A DNA stretch of 64,000 nt from NCBI GenBank assembly GCA_035771175.1, contig JAYMFD010001271.1:3348001-3412000 (forward strand), written 5' to 3'. The position numbers and the translations under genes were made by a program. The stretch comes from Paratinospora sagittata. Taxonomy: Eukaryota > Streptophyta > Magnoliopsida > Ranunculales > Menispermaceae. Shown here piece after piece: positions 10,001 to 21,951 of the stretch (positions are counted from its first letter, which is position 1; each line of letters begins with the position of its first letter). The notes beneath the pieces are model-generated. The model ran no database searches. It saw nothing but the letters and a program-made list of their open reading frames with translations, and was not told where the DNA came from.

Positions 10001-11834
10001 GCTAGCCCTTTTGATAACTCGCCATAGTGCAGTTGCCGTGATCTTTCGATTTCTAGTAAAATGGGCAATAGCGTGCAATAGGCCTTGATTGCACGCTATC
10101 GAAAAGTCTGAAAAATTCGAGCTCTCGAGTTTGTGTATATCGACCTGAAATAGTCCGCTATCCGTCATTAGAGAGCATGATACACAACCCAAAAGCATGC
10201 TATCCACGTCAGAGTTAGAAATAACAATTCTAACGGGAAAAACGAGGGTCCTTTCCCATGCATGATTTTTCTATTCCTTGCACGGTTTTGATTGGGAATC
10301 GTAGCTGAAACAATCTCCACTAACACCTGGATGATTCCCATTGTGTCGCACAGGCAAAACAACTTTAGATTAAACAATGTTTTGAATTCAAATCATTTCC
10401 TACTCTCTTGCTCTTTAACCTGCAACTGTTAATTTAATAAAACACTCATTTTCTAATTTTCAATGAAACAACACACACGATTTTTCCGTGTTAGCTTGAG
10501 CTTTCAAAAATTGTATTTCAAAAGAAGAAAGTCGTGATTCTTGCATTGCCAATAAAAACATCGACCTGAATCAAAATTGCAAACTGTCTTGAAGATAACG
10601 TCATTGTTTAGCAAGTTCTTCATTTTATCCCTGTTGTGCTGAGATTTCCAGAAGCTATCCATTGTTTTAAACTGTAGGTATATGAAGTGTTCTCAGTAAG
10701 CGAACATTCACCAATATTCTTTCTCTTAGTGCTACAACTAATCAAGAAGAATACATCAAACAATAGCTTTTAAAGTCTACAAAGATCAAGCTCTAAGAAT
10801 GAAGATGTATCTCAATGGTAATGCGTTAGTTTGATCTGAGGTATGAAGGGTAACCTCTCGATCAATCTCTGCACGAAAACTCTCTAAATTGCAAAGTCTT
10901 CAAAATCACTTGGATCTAGTATTTGATTTTAACAAAATATTTTCCGAAAGGTTTTACTCATAATTTCTATGAGTTTTGAATGATTTAAAAGTGTTTTGAG
11001 ACAATGGAATGGTTCTTAAGTGTTAAAATATTAATTTTTCCAAAATCGGGCTATCCAGCACTTTGCCAAAAATTTTCAAAAGGCAATAGCGCGTTATCAG
11101 TGTTGATGGCACGCTGATAGGGTTGAATAATCAAAAATCTATTTTTTCTTGAAAATTGCCTACAACGAGCTATCCCTTCTGATAACTCACATAGAGCAGT
11201 TGCCGTGATCTTTTGATTTTTAGTAAAATGGGCAATAGCGTGCTATAGGCCTTGATTGCACGCTATCGGAAAGTCTAAAAAGCTCGAGCTCTTGGGTTTG
11301 TGTATATCGACATGCAATAGTTCGCTATCCGTCATTAGAGAACATGATACACAGCCCAATAGCATGCTTTCCATGTCAGAGTAAGAAATCTCAAATTTCT
11401 AATGAGAAAAACGTGGGCCCTTTCCCTTACTCAATTTTTTTATTCCTTGCACACTTTTGACTGGGAATCGTAGCTGAAACATTCTCCACAAATACCTGGA
11501 TGATTCCCACTGTGTCGCACGATCAAAACAACTTTATATTAAACAATATTTTGAATTCAAATAATTTCATACTTTCTTGCTCTTTAACCTGCAACTGCTA
11601 ATTAAATAAAACACTCATTCTCAAATTTTAAAAGATACAACACACGATTTTTGCAACTTAGACTGAGCTTCCCAAAGTGTATTTCAAAAGAAGAAAGTCG
11701 TGATTCTTGCATTACCAATAAAAGCTTCGACCTATATCAAAATTGCAAACTGTCTTGAAGATAACCTCATTTTATCCCTTTTGTGCTGAGATTTTTAGAA
11801 GCTATCCATTGTTTTAAACTGTAGGTTTAAGAAG
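4076..11834. repeat. Satellite subfamily S1, about 1.13-1.17-kb monomers
   Basis: Phase anchors (CGGGCTATCC or close variants) lie at 5147, 6414, 7586, 8748, 9881 and 11047. Intervals vary from 1,133 to 1,172 bp, and 1,267 bp where a 98-bp duplication sits. Diagnostic bases are ACCTGAATCAAAATTGCAAA, often the 19-bp GTTTAGCAAGTTCTTCATT spacer, TTTTGAATTCAAATC with an EcoRI site, and CTCTCTAAATTGCAAAG. Sequence and length vary more here than farther right, as expected of an older or edge-proximal part of an array. No gene is present; the open frames (for example 7687-7992 plus) are short and not preserved in neighbouring copies. Confidence 0.93.
5603..5798. repeat. Perfect 98-bp tandem duplication inside one monomer
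   Basis: Bases 5603-5700 and 5701-5798 are identical, both starting TTTCCATTGTGTCGCACAGG and ending CAACTGCTAA. Other monomers have this stretch once. The two natural junction sequences share ATTT (GATTTCC and TAATTTAAT), which suggests a microhomology-mediated event. Complete identity indicates that it is recent. Confidence 0.95.
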
Positions 11835-12054
11835 TGTCACGCCTGGGTTCCAAAATGGGGCTATCCAGCACTTGGGGGAGGCCCGACACTATTCATGAAT
11901 AGTAAATAGTGTCGATAAAAGACTCTGCGTACAAGAGCACTTATGTGGTTGGCTGTACGAGAGTGGGACAATATTATGGCATCCATAAAGGCTGAGGGTC
12001 TTAAGTCCCTATCACCCTGGGTAGGTGCACTTTGTGTGCAACTCAGGCGTGACA
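11835..12054. mobile_element. 220-bp short inserted element with TGTCAC...GTGACA ends
   Basis: The element interrupts a monomer at GTAGGTTTA/TGAAGTGTTC. It begins TGTCACGCCTGGGTT and ends AACTCAGGCGTGACA, giving near-perfect inverted termini of about 15 bp. Flanks are AGAAG (11830-11834) and TGAAG (12055-12059), a 5-bp target duplication with one mismatch. Its right end, the AATATTGTCCCACTC-like stretch (complement near 11966-11980) and CACTATTCATGAATAGT at 11888 all match the foldback arms at 609-1122, so the two belong to one family. It could be a foldback/MITE derivative or a very short LTR. The minus-strand frame 11861-12055 covers it but has no recognisable protein feature. Confidence 0.85.
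11850..11873 (+). other. Satellite-derived filler inside the 220-bp element
   Basis: These 24 bases match the satellite anchor region (CCAAAAT, one mismatch, then GGGCTATCCAGCACTT) although they lie inside the inserted element. They replace most of one arm relative to the foldback at 609-1122. The right junction shares ACTT between the satellite (CAGCACTT) and the arm (CGACTTGGGG), pointing to template switching or microhomology repair. Confidence 0.75.
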
Positions 12055-12670
12055 TGAAGTGTTCTCAGTAAGAGAACACGTCACCTATATTCTTTCTCTG
12101 AGTGCTACAACTATCATCAAGAACACATCAAACAATAGCTTTCAAAGTCTACAAAGATAAAGCTCTAAGAACGAAGACATATCTCAATGCTAATGCATTA
12201 GTTTGATCTTAGGTGTGTAGGGTAACTTCTTGATCAATCTCAGCACGAAAACTCTATAAATTCCAAAGTCTTCAAAGTCACTTGGATTTAGTATTTGATT
12301 TTGACAAAATATTTTTCGAAAGGTTTTAATCATAATTTCAATGAGTTTTGAATGATTTAAAAGTGTTTTGAGACAATGGAATAGTTCTTAAGTGTTAAAA
12401 TATTAATTTTTCCAAAATCGGGCTATCCAACACTTTGCCAAAATTTTTCAAAAGGCAATAGCGCATTATCAGTGTTGATGGCACGCTGATAGGGTTGAAT
12501 AATCAAAAATCTATTTTTTCTTGAAAATTGCCTACAACGCGCTATCCCTTTTGATAACTCGCTATAGAGCAGTTGCCGTGATCTTTCGATTTTTAGTAAA
12601 ATGGGCAATAGCGTGCTATAGGCCTTGATTGCACGCCATCGGAAAGTCTGAAAAACTTAAGCTCCCAGGT

Positions 12671-12676
12671 TTGATA
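12671..12676. other. 45-bp deletion junction in a monomer
   Basis: The sequence goes directly from CAGGTTTG to ATACACAACCC. Neighbouring monomers have 45 more bases here, from TGTATATCGACC to GAGAGCAT. The lost part removes two of the GCTAT-cluster motifs from this copy. Confidence 0.9.
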
Positions 12677-14328
12677 CACAACCCAATAGCATGCTATAGA
12701 CGTTAGAGTTAGAAATCTCACAATTCTAACGAGAAAAACTTGGGCCCTTTACCTTGCTCGATTTTTCTATTCCTTGCACACTTTTGACTAGGAATCGTAG
12801 CTGAAACATTCTCCACTAACACCTGGATGATTCTCGTTGTGGTGCCCGTGCAAAGCAACTTTAGACTAAACAATGTTTTGAATTCAAATCATTTCCTACT
12901 CTCTTGCTCTTTAACCTGCAATTGCTCATTAAATAAAACACTCATTTTCTAATTTTCAAAGATACAACACACACGATTTTTGCAAGTTAGACTGAGCTTT
13001 CCAAAGAGTACTTCAAAAGAAGAAAGTCGTGATTCATGCATTGCCAATAAAAGTTTCGACCTGAATCAAAATTGCAAACTGTCTTGAAGATAACCTCATT
13101 GTTTAGCAATTCTTCATTTTATCCCTTCTGTGCTGAGATTTTCAGAAGCTATCCATTGTTTTAAACTGTAGGTATACGAAGTGTTCTCTGCAAGAGAACA
13201 CGTCACCTATATTTTTTCTCTAAGTGCTACAACTAATCATCAAGAACACATCAAACAATAGCTTTTAAAGTCTGTAAAGATCAAGCTCTAAGAACGAAGA
13301 CGTATCTCAATGCTAATGCATTATTTTGATCTTAGGTGTGAATGGTAACCTCTCGATCAATCAGCATGAAAACTCTCTAGACTGCAAAGTCTTCAAAATC
13401 ACTTGGATTTAGTATTGGATTTTGACAAAATATTTTCCGAAAGGTTTTAATCATAATTTCATTGAGTTTTGATTGATTTAAAAGTGTTTTAAGACAAAGG
13501 AATGGTTCTTAAGTGTTAAAATATTAATTTTTCCAAAATCGGGCTATCCAACGCTTTGCCAAAAATTTTCAAAAGGCAATAGTGCACTATCAGTGTTGAT
13601 AGGACACTGATAGGGTTGAATAATCAAAAATATATTTTTCTTCAAAATTGCCTACAGAGCGTTATCCCTTCTGATAACTCGCTATAGAGCAGTTGTCGTG
13701 ATCTTTCAATTTTTAGTAAAATGGGCAATAACGGGCTATAGGCCTTGATTGCACGCTATCGGAAAGTCTGAAAAACTCGAGCTCTTGGGTTTGTGTATAT
13801 CGACCTGCAATAGTCCGTTGTCCGTCATTTGAGAGCATGATACACAACCCAATAGCATGCTATCCATGTCGGAGTTAAAAATCTCAAATTTCTAATGAGA
13901 AAAATGTGGGCCCTTTCCCTTGCTCGAGTTTTCTATTCCTTGCACAGTTTTGACTGGGAATCGTAGCCGAAACATTCTCCACTAACACCTGGATAATTCC
14001 CATTGTGTCGCACGATCAAAACAACTTTATATTAAACAATGTTTTGAATTCAAATCATTTCCTACTCTCTTGCTCTTTAACCTGCAACTGCTAATTTAAT
14101 AAAACACTCATTCTCTAATTTTCAAAGATACAACGCACACGATTTTTGCAAGTTAGAGTGAGCTTTCGAAAGAGTATTTCAAAAGAAGAAAGTCGTGATT
14201 CTTCCATTGCCAATAAAGGTTTCGACCTGAATCAAAATTGCAAACTGTCTTGAAGATAACCTCATTTTATCCCTTTTTTGCTGAGATTTTCAGAAGCTAT
14301 CCATTGTTTTAAACTGTAGGTATATGAA

Positions 14329-14349
14329 GTGTTCTCAGTAAGAGAACAC
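14329..14349. other. Representative satellite hairpin, 8-bp stem and 5-nt loop
   Basis: GTGTTCTC (14329-14336), loop AGTAA, GAGAACAC (14342-14349) form a perfect stem. The same dyad occurs about 1,150 bp apart in most monomers. At 13171 the loop is changed to TGCAA with the stem kept. At 22388-22408 and 45241-45261 the stem reads GTGTTCTT / AAGAACAC, so both partners of one pair have changed. Many S3 copies have only the first change, giving a G-T wobble or mismatch next to the loop. Its role is unknown. Confidence 0.85.
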
Positions 14350-17300
14350 GTCACCTATATTCTTTCTCTGAGTGCTACAATTAATCATCAAGAACAGAAT
14401 CAAACAACAGCTTCCAAAGTCTACAAAGATCAAGCTCTAAGAACGAAGACAAATCTCAATGCTAATGCATTAGTTTGATCTTAGGTGTGTAGGGTAACCT
14501 CTCGATCAATCTCAGCACGAAAACTCTCTAAATTGCAAAGTCTTGAAAATCACTTGGATTTAGTATTTGATTTTGACAAAATATTTTTTGAAAGGTTTTA
14601 ATCAAAATATCAATGAGTTTTGAATGATTTAAAAGTGTTTTGAGACAATGAAATGGTTCTTATGTGTTAAAACATTAATTTTTCCAAAATCGGGCCATCC
14701 AGCACTTTGCCAAGATTTTTCAAAAGGCAATAGCGCACTATCAGTGTTGATAGCACGGTGATAGGGTTGAATAATCGAGAATCTAGTTTTTCTTGAAAAT
14801 TACCTACAACGCTCTATCCCTTTAGATAACTCGCTATAGAGCAGTTGCCGTGATCTTTCGATTTTTAGTAAAATGGGCAATAGCGTGCTATAGGCCTTGA
14901 TTGCACACTATCGGAAAGTCCGAAGAAATCGGGCTCTCGGGTTTGTGTATATTGACCTGCAATAGTCCGCTATCCGTCATTAGAGAGCATGATACACAAC
15001 CCAATAGCATGCTATAGAGGTTAGAGTAAGAAATCTCACAATTCTAATGAGAAATACTTGGGCCCTTTCCCTTACTCGATTTTTCTATTCCTTGCACAGT
15101 TTTGATTGGGAATCGTAGCTGAAACATTCTCCACTAACACCAGGATGTTTCCCGTTGTGTCGCACGATCAAAACAACTTTATATTAAACAATGTTTTGAA
15201 TTCAAATCATTTCCTACGATCTTGCTCTTTAACCTGGAACTGCAAATTTAATAAAACATTCATTTTCTAATTTTCAAAGATACAACACACACGATTTTTG
15301 CAAGTTAGACGGAGCTTTCCAAAGAGTATTTCAAAAGAAGAAAGTCGAGATTCTTGCATTGCCCATAAAAGCTTCGACCTAAATAAAAATTGCAAACTGT
15401 CTAGAAGATAACCTCATTGTTTAGAAAGTTTTTCATTTTATCCCTTTTGTGCTGAGAATTTCAGAAGCTATCCATTGTTTTAAACTTCAGGTATATGAAG
15501 TGTTCTCAGTAAGAGAAGACGTCACCTATATTCTTTCTCTTAGTGCTACAATTAATCATGAAGAACAAATCAAAAAATCGCTATAATAGTCTACAAAGAT
15601 CTAGCTCTAAGGACGAAGACATATCTCAATGCTAATGCATTAGTTTGATCTTAGGTGTGTAGGGTAACCTCTCGATCAATCTCAGCACGAAAACTCTCTA
15701 AATTGCAAAGTCTTCAAAATCACTTGGATTTAGTATTTGATTTTGACAAAATATTTTTCAAAAGGTTTTAATCATAATTTCACCGAGTTTTGAATGATTT
15801 AAAAGTGTTTTGAGACAATGGAATGGTTCTTAAGAGTTAAAATATTAATTTTTCCAAAATCGGGCCATCCAGCACTTTGCCAAAAAATTTCAAAACGCAT
15901 TAGCGCACTATCAGTGTTGATAGCACGCTGATAGGGTTGAATAATCAAAAATATGTTTTTCTTGAAAATTGCCTACAACGCGCTATCCCTTTTGATAACT
16001 CTCTATAGAGCAGTTGCCGTGATATTTCGATTTTTAGTAAAATGGGCAATAGTGTGCTATATAAGCCTTGATTGCACGCTATCGGAACGTCTAAAAAATT
16101 CAAGCTCTCGGTTTGTGTATATCGACCTGCAATAGGCTGCTATTTGTCATTAGAGAGCATGATACACAACCCAATAGCATCCTATAGACGTTAGAGTTAG
16201 AAATCTCACAATTCTAACGAGAAAAACTTGGGCATTTCCCTTGCTTGATTTTTCTATTCCTTGCATAGTTTTGACTTGGAATCGTAGCTGAAACATTGTC
16301 CGCTAACACTTGGATGATTCCCGTTGTGTCCCACGAGCAAAACAACTTTAAACTAAACAATGTTTTATATTCAAATCATTTCCTACTCTCTTTCTATTTA
16401 ACCTGCAACTGCTAATTTAATAAAACACACATTTTCTAATTATCAAAGATAGAACGCAAACGATTTTTGCAGGTTAGACTGAGCTTTCCAAAGAGTATTT
16501 CAAAAGAAGAAAGTCGTGATTCTTGCATTGCGAATAAAAGCTTCAACCTTAATCAAAATTGCAAACTGACTTGAAGATAACCTCATTTTATCCCTTTTGT
16601 GCTGAGCTTTTCAGAAGCTATCCATTGTTTTAAACTGTAGGTATATGAAGTGTTCTCAGTAAGATAACACGTCACCTATATTCTTTCTCTGAGTACTACA
16701 ACTAATCATCAAGAACACATCAAACAATAGCTATAATAGTCTACAAAGATCTTGCTCTAAGGACGAAGACATATCTCAATGCTAAGGCATTAGTTTGATC
16801 TTAGGTGTGTAGGGTAACCTCTCGATCAATCTCAGCACAAAAGCTCTCTAAATTGCATAGTCTTCAAAATCACTTTGATTTAGTATTTGATTTTGACAAA
16901 ATATTTTTCGAAAGGTTTTAGTAATAATTTCAATGAGTTTTCAATGATTAAAAAGTGTTTTGAGACAATGGAATGGTTCTTAAGTGTTAAAATATTAATT
17001 TTTCCAAAATCGGCCTATCCATCACTTTGGCAAAAATTTTCAAAAGGCAATAGCGCACTATCAGTGTTGACAGCACGCTGATAAGGTTGAATAATCAAAA
17101 ATATATTTTTCTTCAAAATTGCCTACAGCGCGCTATCCCTTCAGATAACTCGCTACAGAGCAGCTGTCGCGATCTTTCGATTTTTAGTAAAATGAGCAAA
17201 AGCGTGCTATTGGCCTTGATTGCACACTATTGGAAAGTCTGAAAAGCTCGAGCTCTTGGGTTTGTGTATATCGACCTGCAATAGTCCGCTATCCATCATT

Positions 17301-17733
17301 AGAGAGCATGATACACAACCCAATAGCATGCTATAGACGTTAGAGTTAGAAATCTCACAATTCTAACGAGAAAAACTTGGGCCCTTTCACTTGCTCGATA
17401 TTTCTATTCCTTGCACAGTTTTGACTGGAAATCGTAGCTGAAACATTCTCCACTAACACCTGGATGATTCCCGTTGTGTCGCACGCTCAAAACAACTTTA
17501 TACTAAACAATTTTTATATTCAAATCATTTCCTACTCTCTTGCTCTTTAACCTGCGACTGCTAATTTAATAAAACACTCATTTTCTAATTTACAAAGATA
17601 CAACACACACGATTTTTGCAATTTAGACCGAGCTTTCCAAAGAGTATTTCAAAAGAAGAAAGTCGTGATTCTTGCATTGCCAATAAAAGCTTCGACCTAA
17701 ATCAAAATTGCAAACTATCTTGAAGATAACCTC

Positions 17734-17740
17734 ATTCTAT
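17734..17740. other. 30-bp deletion junction in a monomer
   Basis: AACCTCATT runs straight into CTATCCATTG. Other short-spacer monomers have TTATCCCTTTTGTG through CAGAAG between them. This explains most of the short 1,117-bp interval between anchors 17011 and 18128. Confidence 0.9.
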
Positions 17741-20700
17741 CCATTGTTTTAAGCTGTAGGTATATGAAGTGTTCTCAGTAAGAGACCACGTCACCTATAT
17801 TCTTCTCTGAGTGTTACAACAAATCATCAAGAACAAATCAAACAATAGCTTTCAAAGTCTACAAAGATCAAGCTCTAAGAACGAAGACATATCTCAATGC
17901 TAGTGCATTAGTTTAATCTTAGGTGTGTTGGGTAACCTCTCGATCAATCTCAGCACGAAAACTCTCTAAATTGCAAAGCCTTCAGAATCACTTGGATTTC
18001 GTATTTGTTTTTTACAAAATATTTTTTGAAAGGTTTTAATCATAACTTCAATGTGTTTTGAATGATTTAAAAGTGTTTTGAGACAATGAAATGGTTCTTA
18101 AGTGTTAAAATATTAGTTTTCCAAAATCGGGCTATCCAGAACTTTGGCAACATTTTTCAAAAGGCAATAGCGCACTATCAGTTTTGATAGCACGCTGATA
18201 GGGTTGAATAATCAAAAATCTATTTTTTCTTGAAAATTGCCTATAACACGCTATCCCTTTTGATAACTCACTATAGAGCAGTTGCCGTGATCTTTCGATT
18301 TTTAGTAAAATGGGAAATAGCGTGCTATAGGCCTTGATTGCACGCTATCGGAAAGCGTGAAAAACTCGAGCTCTCGGGTATGTGTATATCGACCTACAAT
18401 AGTCCGCTATCTATCATTAGAGCGCATGATACACAACCCAATAGCATGCTATAGAGGTTAGAGTAAGAAATCTCACAATTCTAACGATAAAAACTTGGGC
18501 CCTTTCCCTTACTCGATTTTTCTATTCCTTGCACAGTTTTGACTGGGAATCGTAGCTGAAACATTCTCCACTAACACCAGGATGATTCCTATTGTGTCGC
18601 ACGATCAAAACAACTTTATCTTAAACAATGTTTTGAATTCAAATAATTTCCTACTCTCTTGCTCTTTAACCTGCAACTGCAAATTTAATAAAACATTCAT
18701 TTGCTAATTTTTAAAGACACAACACACACGATTTTTGCAAGTTAGACGGAGCTTTCCAAAAAGTATTTCAAAAGAAGAATGTCGAGATTCTTGCATTGCC
18801 CATAAAAGCTTCGACCTAAATCAAAATTGCAAACTGTCTTGAAGATAACCTCATTGTTTAGCAAGTTCTTCATTTTATCCCTTTTGTGCTGAGATTTTCA
18901 GAAGCTATCCATTGTTTTAAACTTTAGGTATATGAAGTGTTCTTAGTAAGAAAACACGTCACCTATATTCTTTGTCTTAGTGCTACAACTAGTCATCAAG
19001 AACAAATCAAACAATAGCTTTCAAAGTCTACAAAGTTATAGCTCTAAGGACGAAGACATATCTCAATGCTAATGCATTAGTTTGATCTTAGGTGTGTACG
19101 GTAACCTCTCGATCAATCTCAGCACGAAAACTCTCTAAATTGCAAAGTCTTCAAAATCACTTGGATTTAGTATTTGATTTTGACAAAATATTTTCCGAAA
19201 GGTTTTAATCATAATCTCAACAAGTTTTGAATGATTTAAAAGTGTTTTGAGACAATGGAATGGTTCTTAAGTGGTAAAATATTATTTTTTCCAAAATCAG
19301 GCTATCCAGCACTTTGCCAAAATTTTTTAAAGGGAAATAACGCACTATCAGTGTTGATAGCACGCTGATAGGATTGAATAATCAAAAATCTATTTTTTTC
19401 TTGAAAATTGCCTACAACGCGCTATCTCTTTTCATAACTCTCTATAGAGCAGTTGTCGTGATCTTTCGATTTTTAGTAAAATGGGCAATAGCGTGCTATA
19501 GGCCTTGATTCCACACTATCGGAAAGTTTGAAAAACTCGAGCTCTCGGGTTTGTGTATATCGACCTGCAATAGTCCGCTATACGTCATTAGAGGGCATGA
19601 TAGACAACCCAATAGCATGCTATAGACATTAGAGTTAGAAATCTCCCAATTCTAACAAGAAAAACTTGGGGCCTTTCCCTTACTCCATTTTTCTATTCCT
19701 TGCACAGTTTTGACTGGGAATCGTAGCTGAAACATTCTCCACAAACAGCTGGATGATTCCCGTTGTGTCCCACGCGCAAAATAACTTTTGACTAAACAAT
19801 GTTTTATATTCAAATAATTTCCCACTCTCTTGTTCTTTAACCTGCAACTGCTAATTTAATAAAACACACATTTTCTAATTTTTAAAGATACAACACACAC
19901 GTTTTTTGCAAGTTAGACTGAGCTTTCCAAAGAGTATTTCAAAAGAAGAAAGTCGTGATTCTTGCATTGCCAATAAAAGCTTCGACCTTAATCAAAATTA
20001 CAAATTGTCTTGAAGATAACCTCATTTTATCCCTTTTGTGCTGAGATTTTCAGAAGCTATCCATTGTTTTAAACTGTAGGTATATGTAGTGTTCTCAGTA
20101 AGAGAACACGTCACCTATATTCTTTCTCTGAGTGTTACAACTAATCATCAAGAACAAATCAAACAATAGCTTCCAAAGTCTACAAAGATCAAGCTCTAAG
20201 AACGAAGACATATCTCAATGCTAATGCATTAGTTTGATCTTAGGTGTGTACGGTAACCTCTCGATCAATCTCAGCACGAAAACTCTCTAAATTGGAAACT
20301 CTTCAAAATCACTTGGATTTAGTATTTGATTTTGACAAAATATTTTTCGAATGGTTTTAATCATAATTTCAACAAGTTTTGAATGATTTAAAAGTGTTTT
20401 GAGACAATGGAGTGGTTCTTAAGGGTTAAAATATTATTTTTTCCAAAATCGGGCTATCCAACACTTTGCCAAAAATTTTCAACAGGAAATAGCGCACTAT
20501 CAGTGTTGAGAGCACGCTGATAGGATTGAATAATCAAAAATCTATTTTTTCTTGAAAATTCCCTACAATGCGCTATCCCTTTTCATAACTCTCTACAGAG
20601 CAGTTGCCGTGATCTTTCGATTCTTAGTAAAATGGGCAATAGCGTGCTATAGGCCTCGATTCCACACAATCGGAAAGTCCAAAAAACTCGAGCTCTCGGG

Positions 20701-21951
20701 TTTGCGTATATCGACCTGCAATAGTCCGCTATCCGTCATTAGAGAGCATGATACACAACCCAATAGCATGCCATAGACGTTAGAGTTAGAAATCTCTCAA
20801 TTCTAACGAGAAAAATTTGAGCCCTTTCCCTTGCTTGATTTCTCTATTCCTTGCACAGTTTTGACTTGGAATCGTAGCTGAAACATTCTCCACTAACACC
20901 TGGATCATTCCCGTTGTGTCGCACGCGCAAAACAACTTTAGACTAAACAATGTTTTATATTCAAATCATTTCCTACTCTCTTGCTCTTTAACCTGCAACT
21001 GCTAATTTAATAAAACACATATTTTCTAATTTTCAAAGATACAACACACACGATTTTTGCAAGTTAGATTGAGCTTTCCAAAGAATATTTCAAAGGAAGA
21101 AAGTCGTGATTCTTGCATTGCCAATAAAAGCTTCAACCTTAATCAAAATTACAAACTGTCTTGAAGATAACCTCATTTTATCCCTTTTGTGCTGAGATTT
21201 TCAGAAGCTATCCATTCTTTTAAACTGTAGGTATATGAAGTGTTCTCAGTAAGAACACGTCACCTATATTCTTTGTCTTAGTGTTACAACTAATCATCAA
21301 CAAAAAATCAAACAATAGCTTCCAAAGTCTACAAAGATCAAGCTCTAAGAACGAAGACATATCTCAATGATAATGCATTAGTTTGATCGTAGGTGTGTAC
21401 GGTAACCTCTCGATCAGTCTCAGCACGAAAACTCTCTAAATTGCAAAGTCTTCAAAATCACTTGGATTTAGTATTTGATTTTGACAAAATATTTTTCGAA
21501 AGGTTTTAATGATAATTTCAACAAGTTTTGAAGGATTTAAAAGTGTTTGGAGACAATGAAATGATTCTTAAGGGTTAAAATATTAATTTTTCCATAATCG
21601 GGCTATCAAGCACTTTGCAAACATTTTTCAAAAGGCAATAGCGCACTATCAGTGTTGATAGCACGCTCATATGGTTGAATAATCAAAAATCTATTTTTTC
21701 TTGAATGTTGCCTACAATGCGCTATCCCTTTTCATAACTCTCTATAGAGCAGTTGCCGTGATCTTTCGATTTTTAGTAAAATGGGCAATAGCGTGCTATA
21801 GGCCTTGATTTCAAACTATCCGAAAGTCCGAAAAACTCTAGCTCTCGGGTTTGTGTATATCGACTTGCAATAGTTCGCTATCCGTCATTAGAGAGCATGA
21901 TACACAACCCAATAGCATGCTATAGACGTTAGAGTTAGAAATCTCACAATT

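Larger units (their letters stand above)
12055..19980. repeat. Satellite subfamily S1 and S1-to-S2 transition
   Basis: Anchors are at 12419, 13540, 14691, 15861, 17011, 18128 and 19298. Intervals of 1,170 bp carry the 19-bp spacer, while 1,150-bp intervals lack it. The 1,121-bp interval has a 45-bp deletion plus the spacer, and the 1,117-bp one a 30-bp deletion. Monomers 14691/15861 match 18128/19298 at a constant 3,437-bp offset through private variants (CTATAGAGGTTAGAGTAAG, GTTAGACGGAGC, TTGCCCATAAAAG), a local three-monomer duplication. The GAATTC variant alternates with TATATTC here and then disappears. No gene is seen. Confidence 0.92.
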
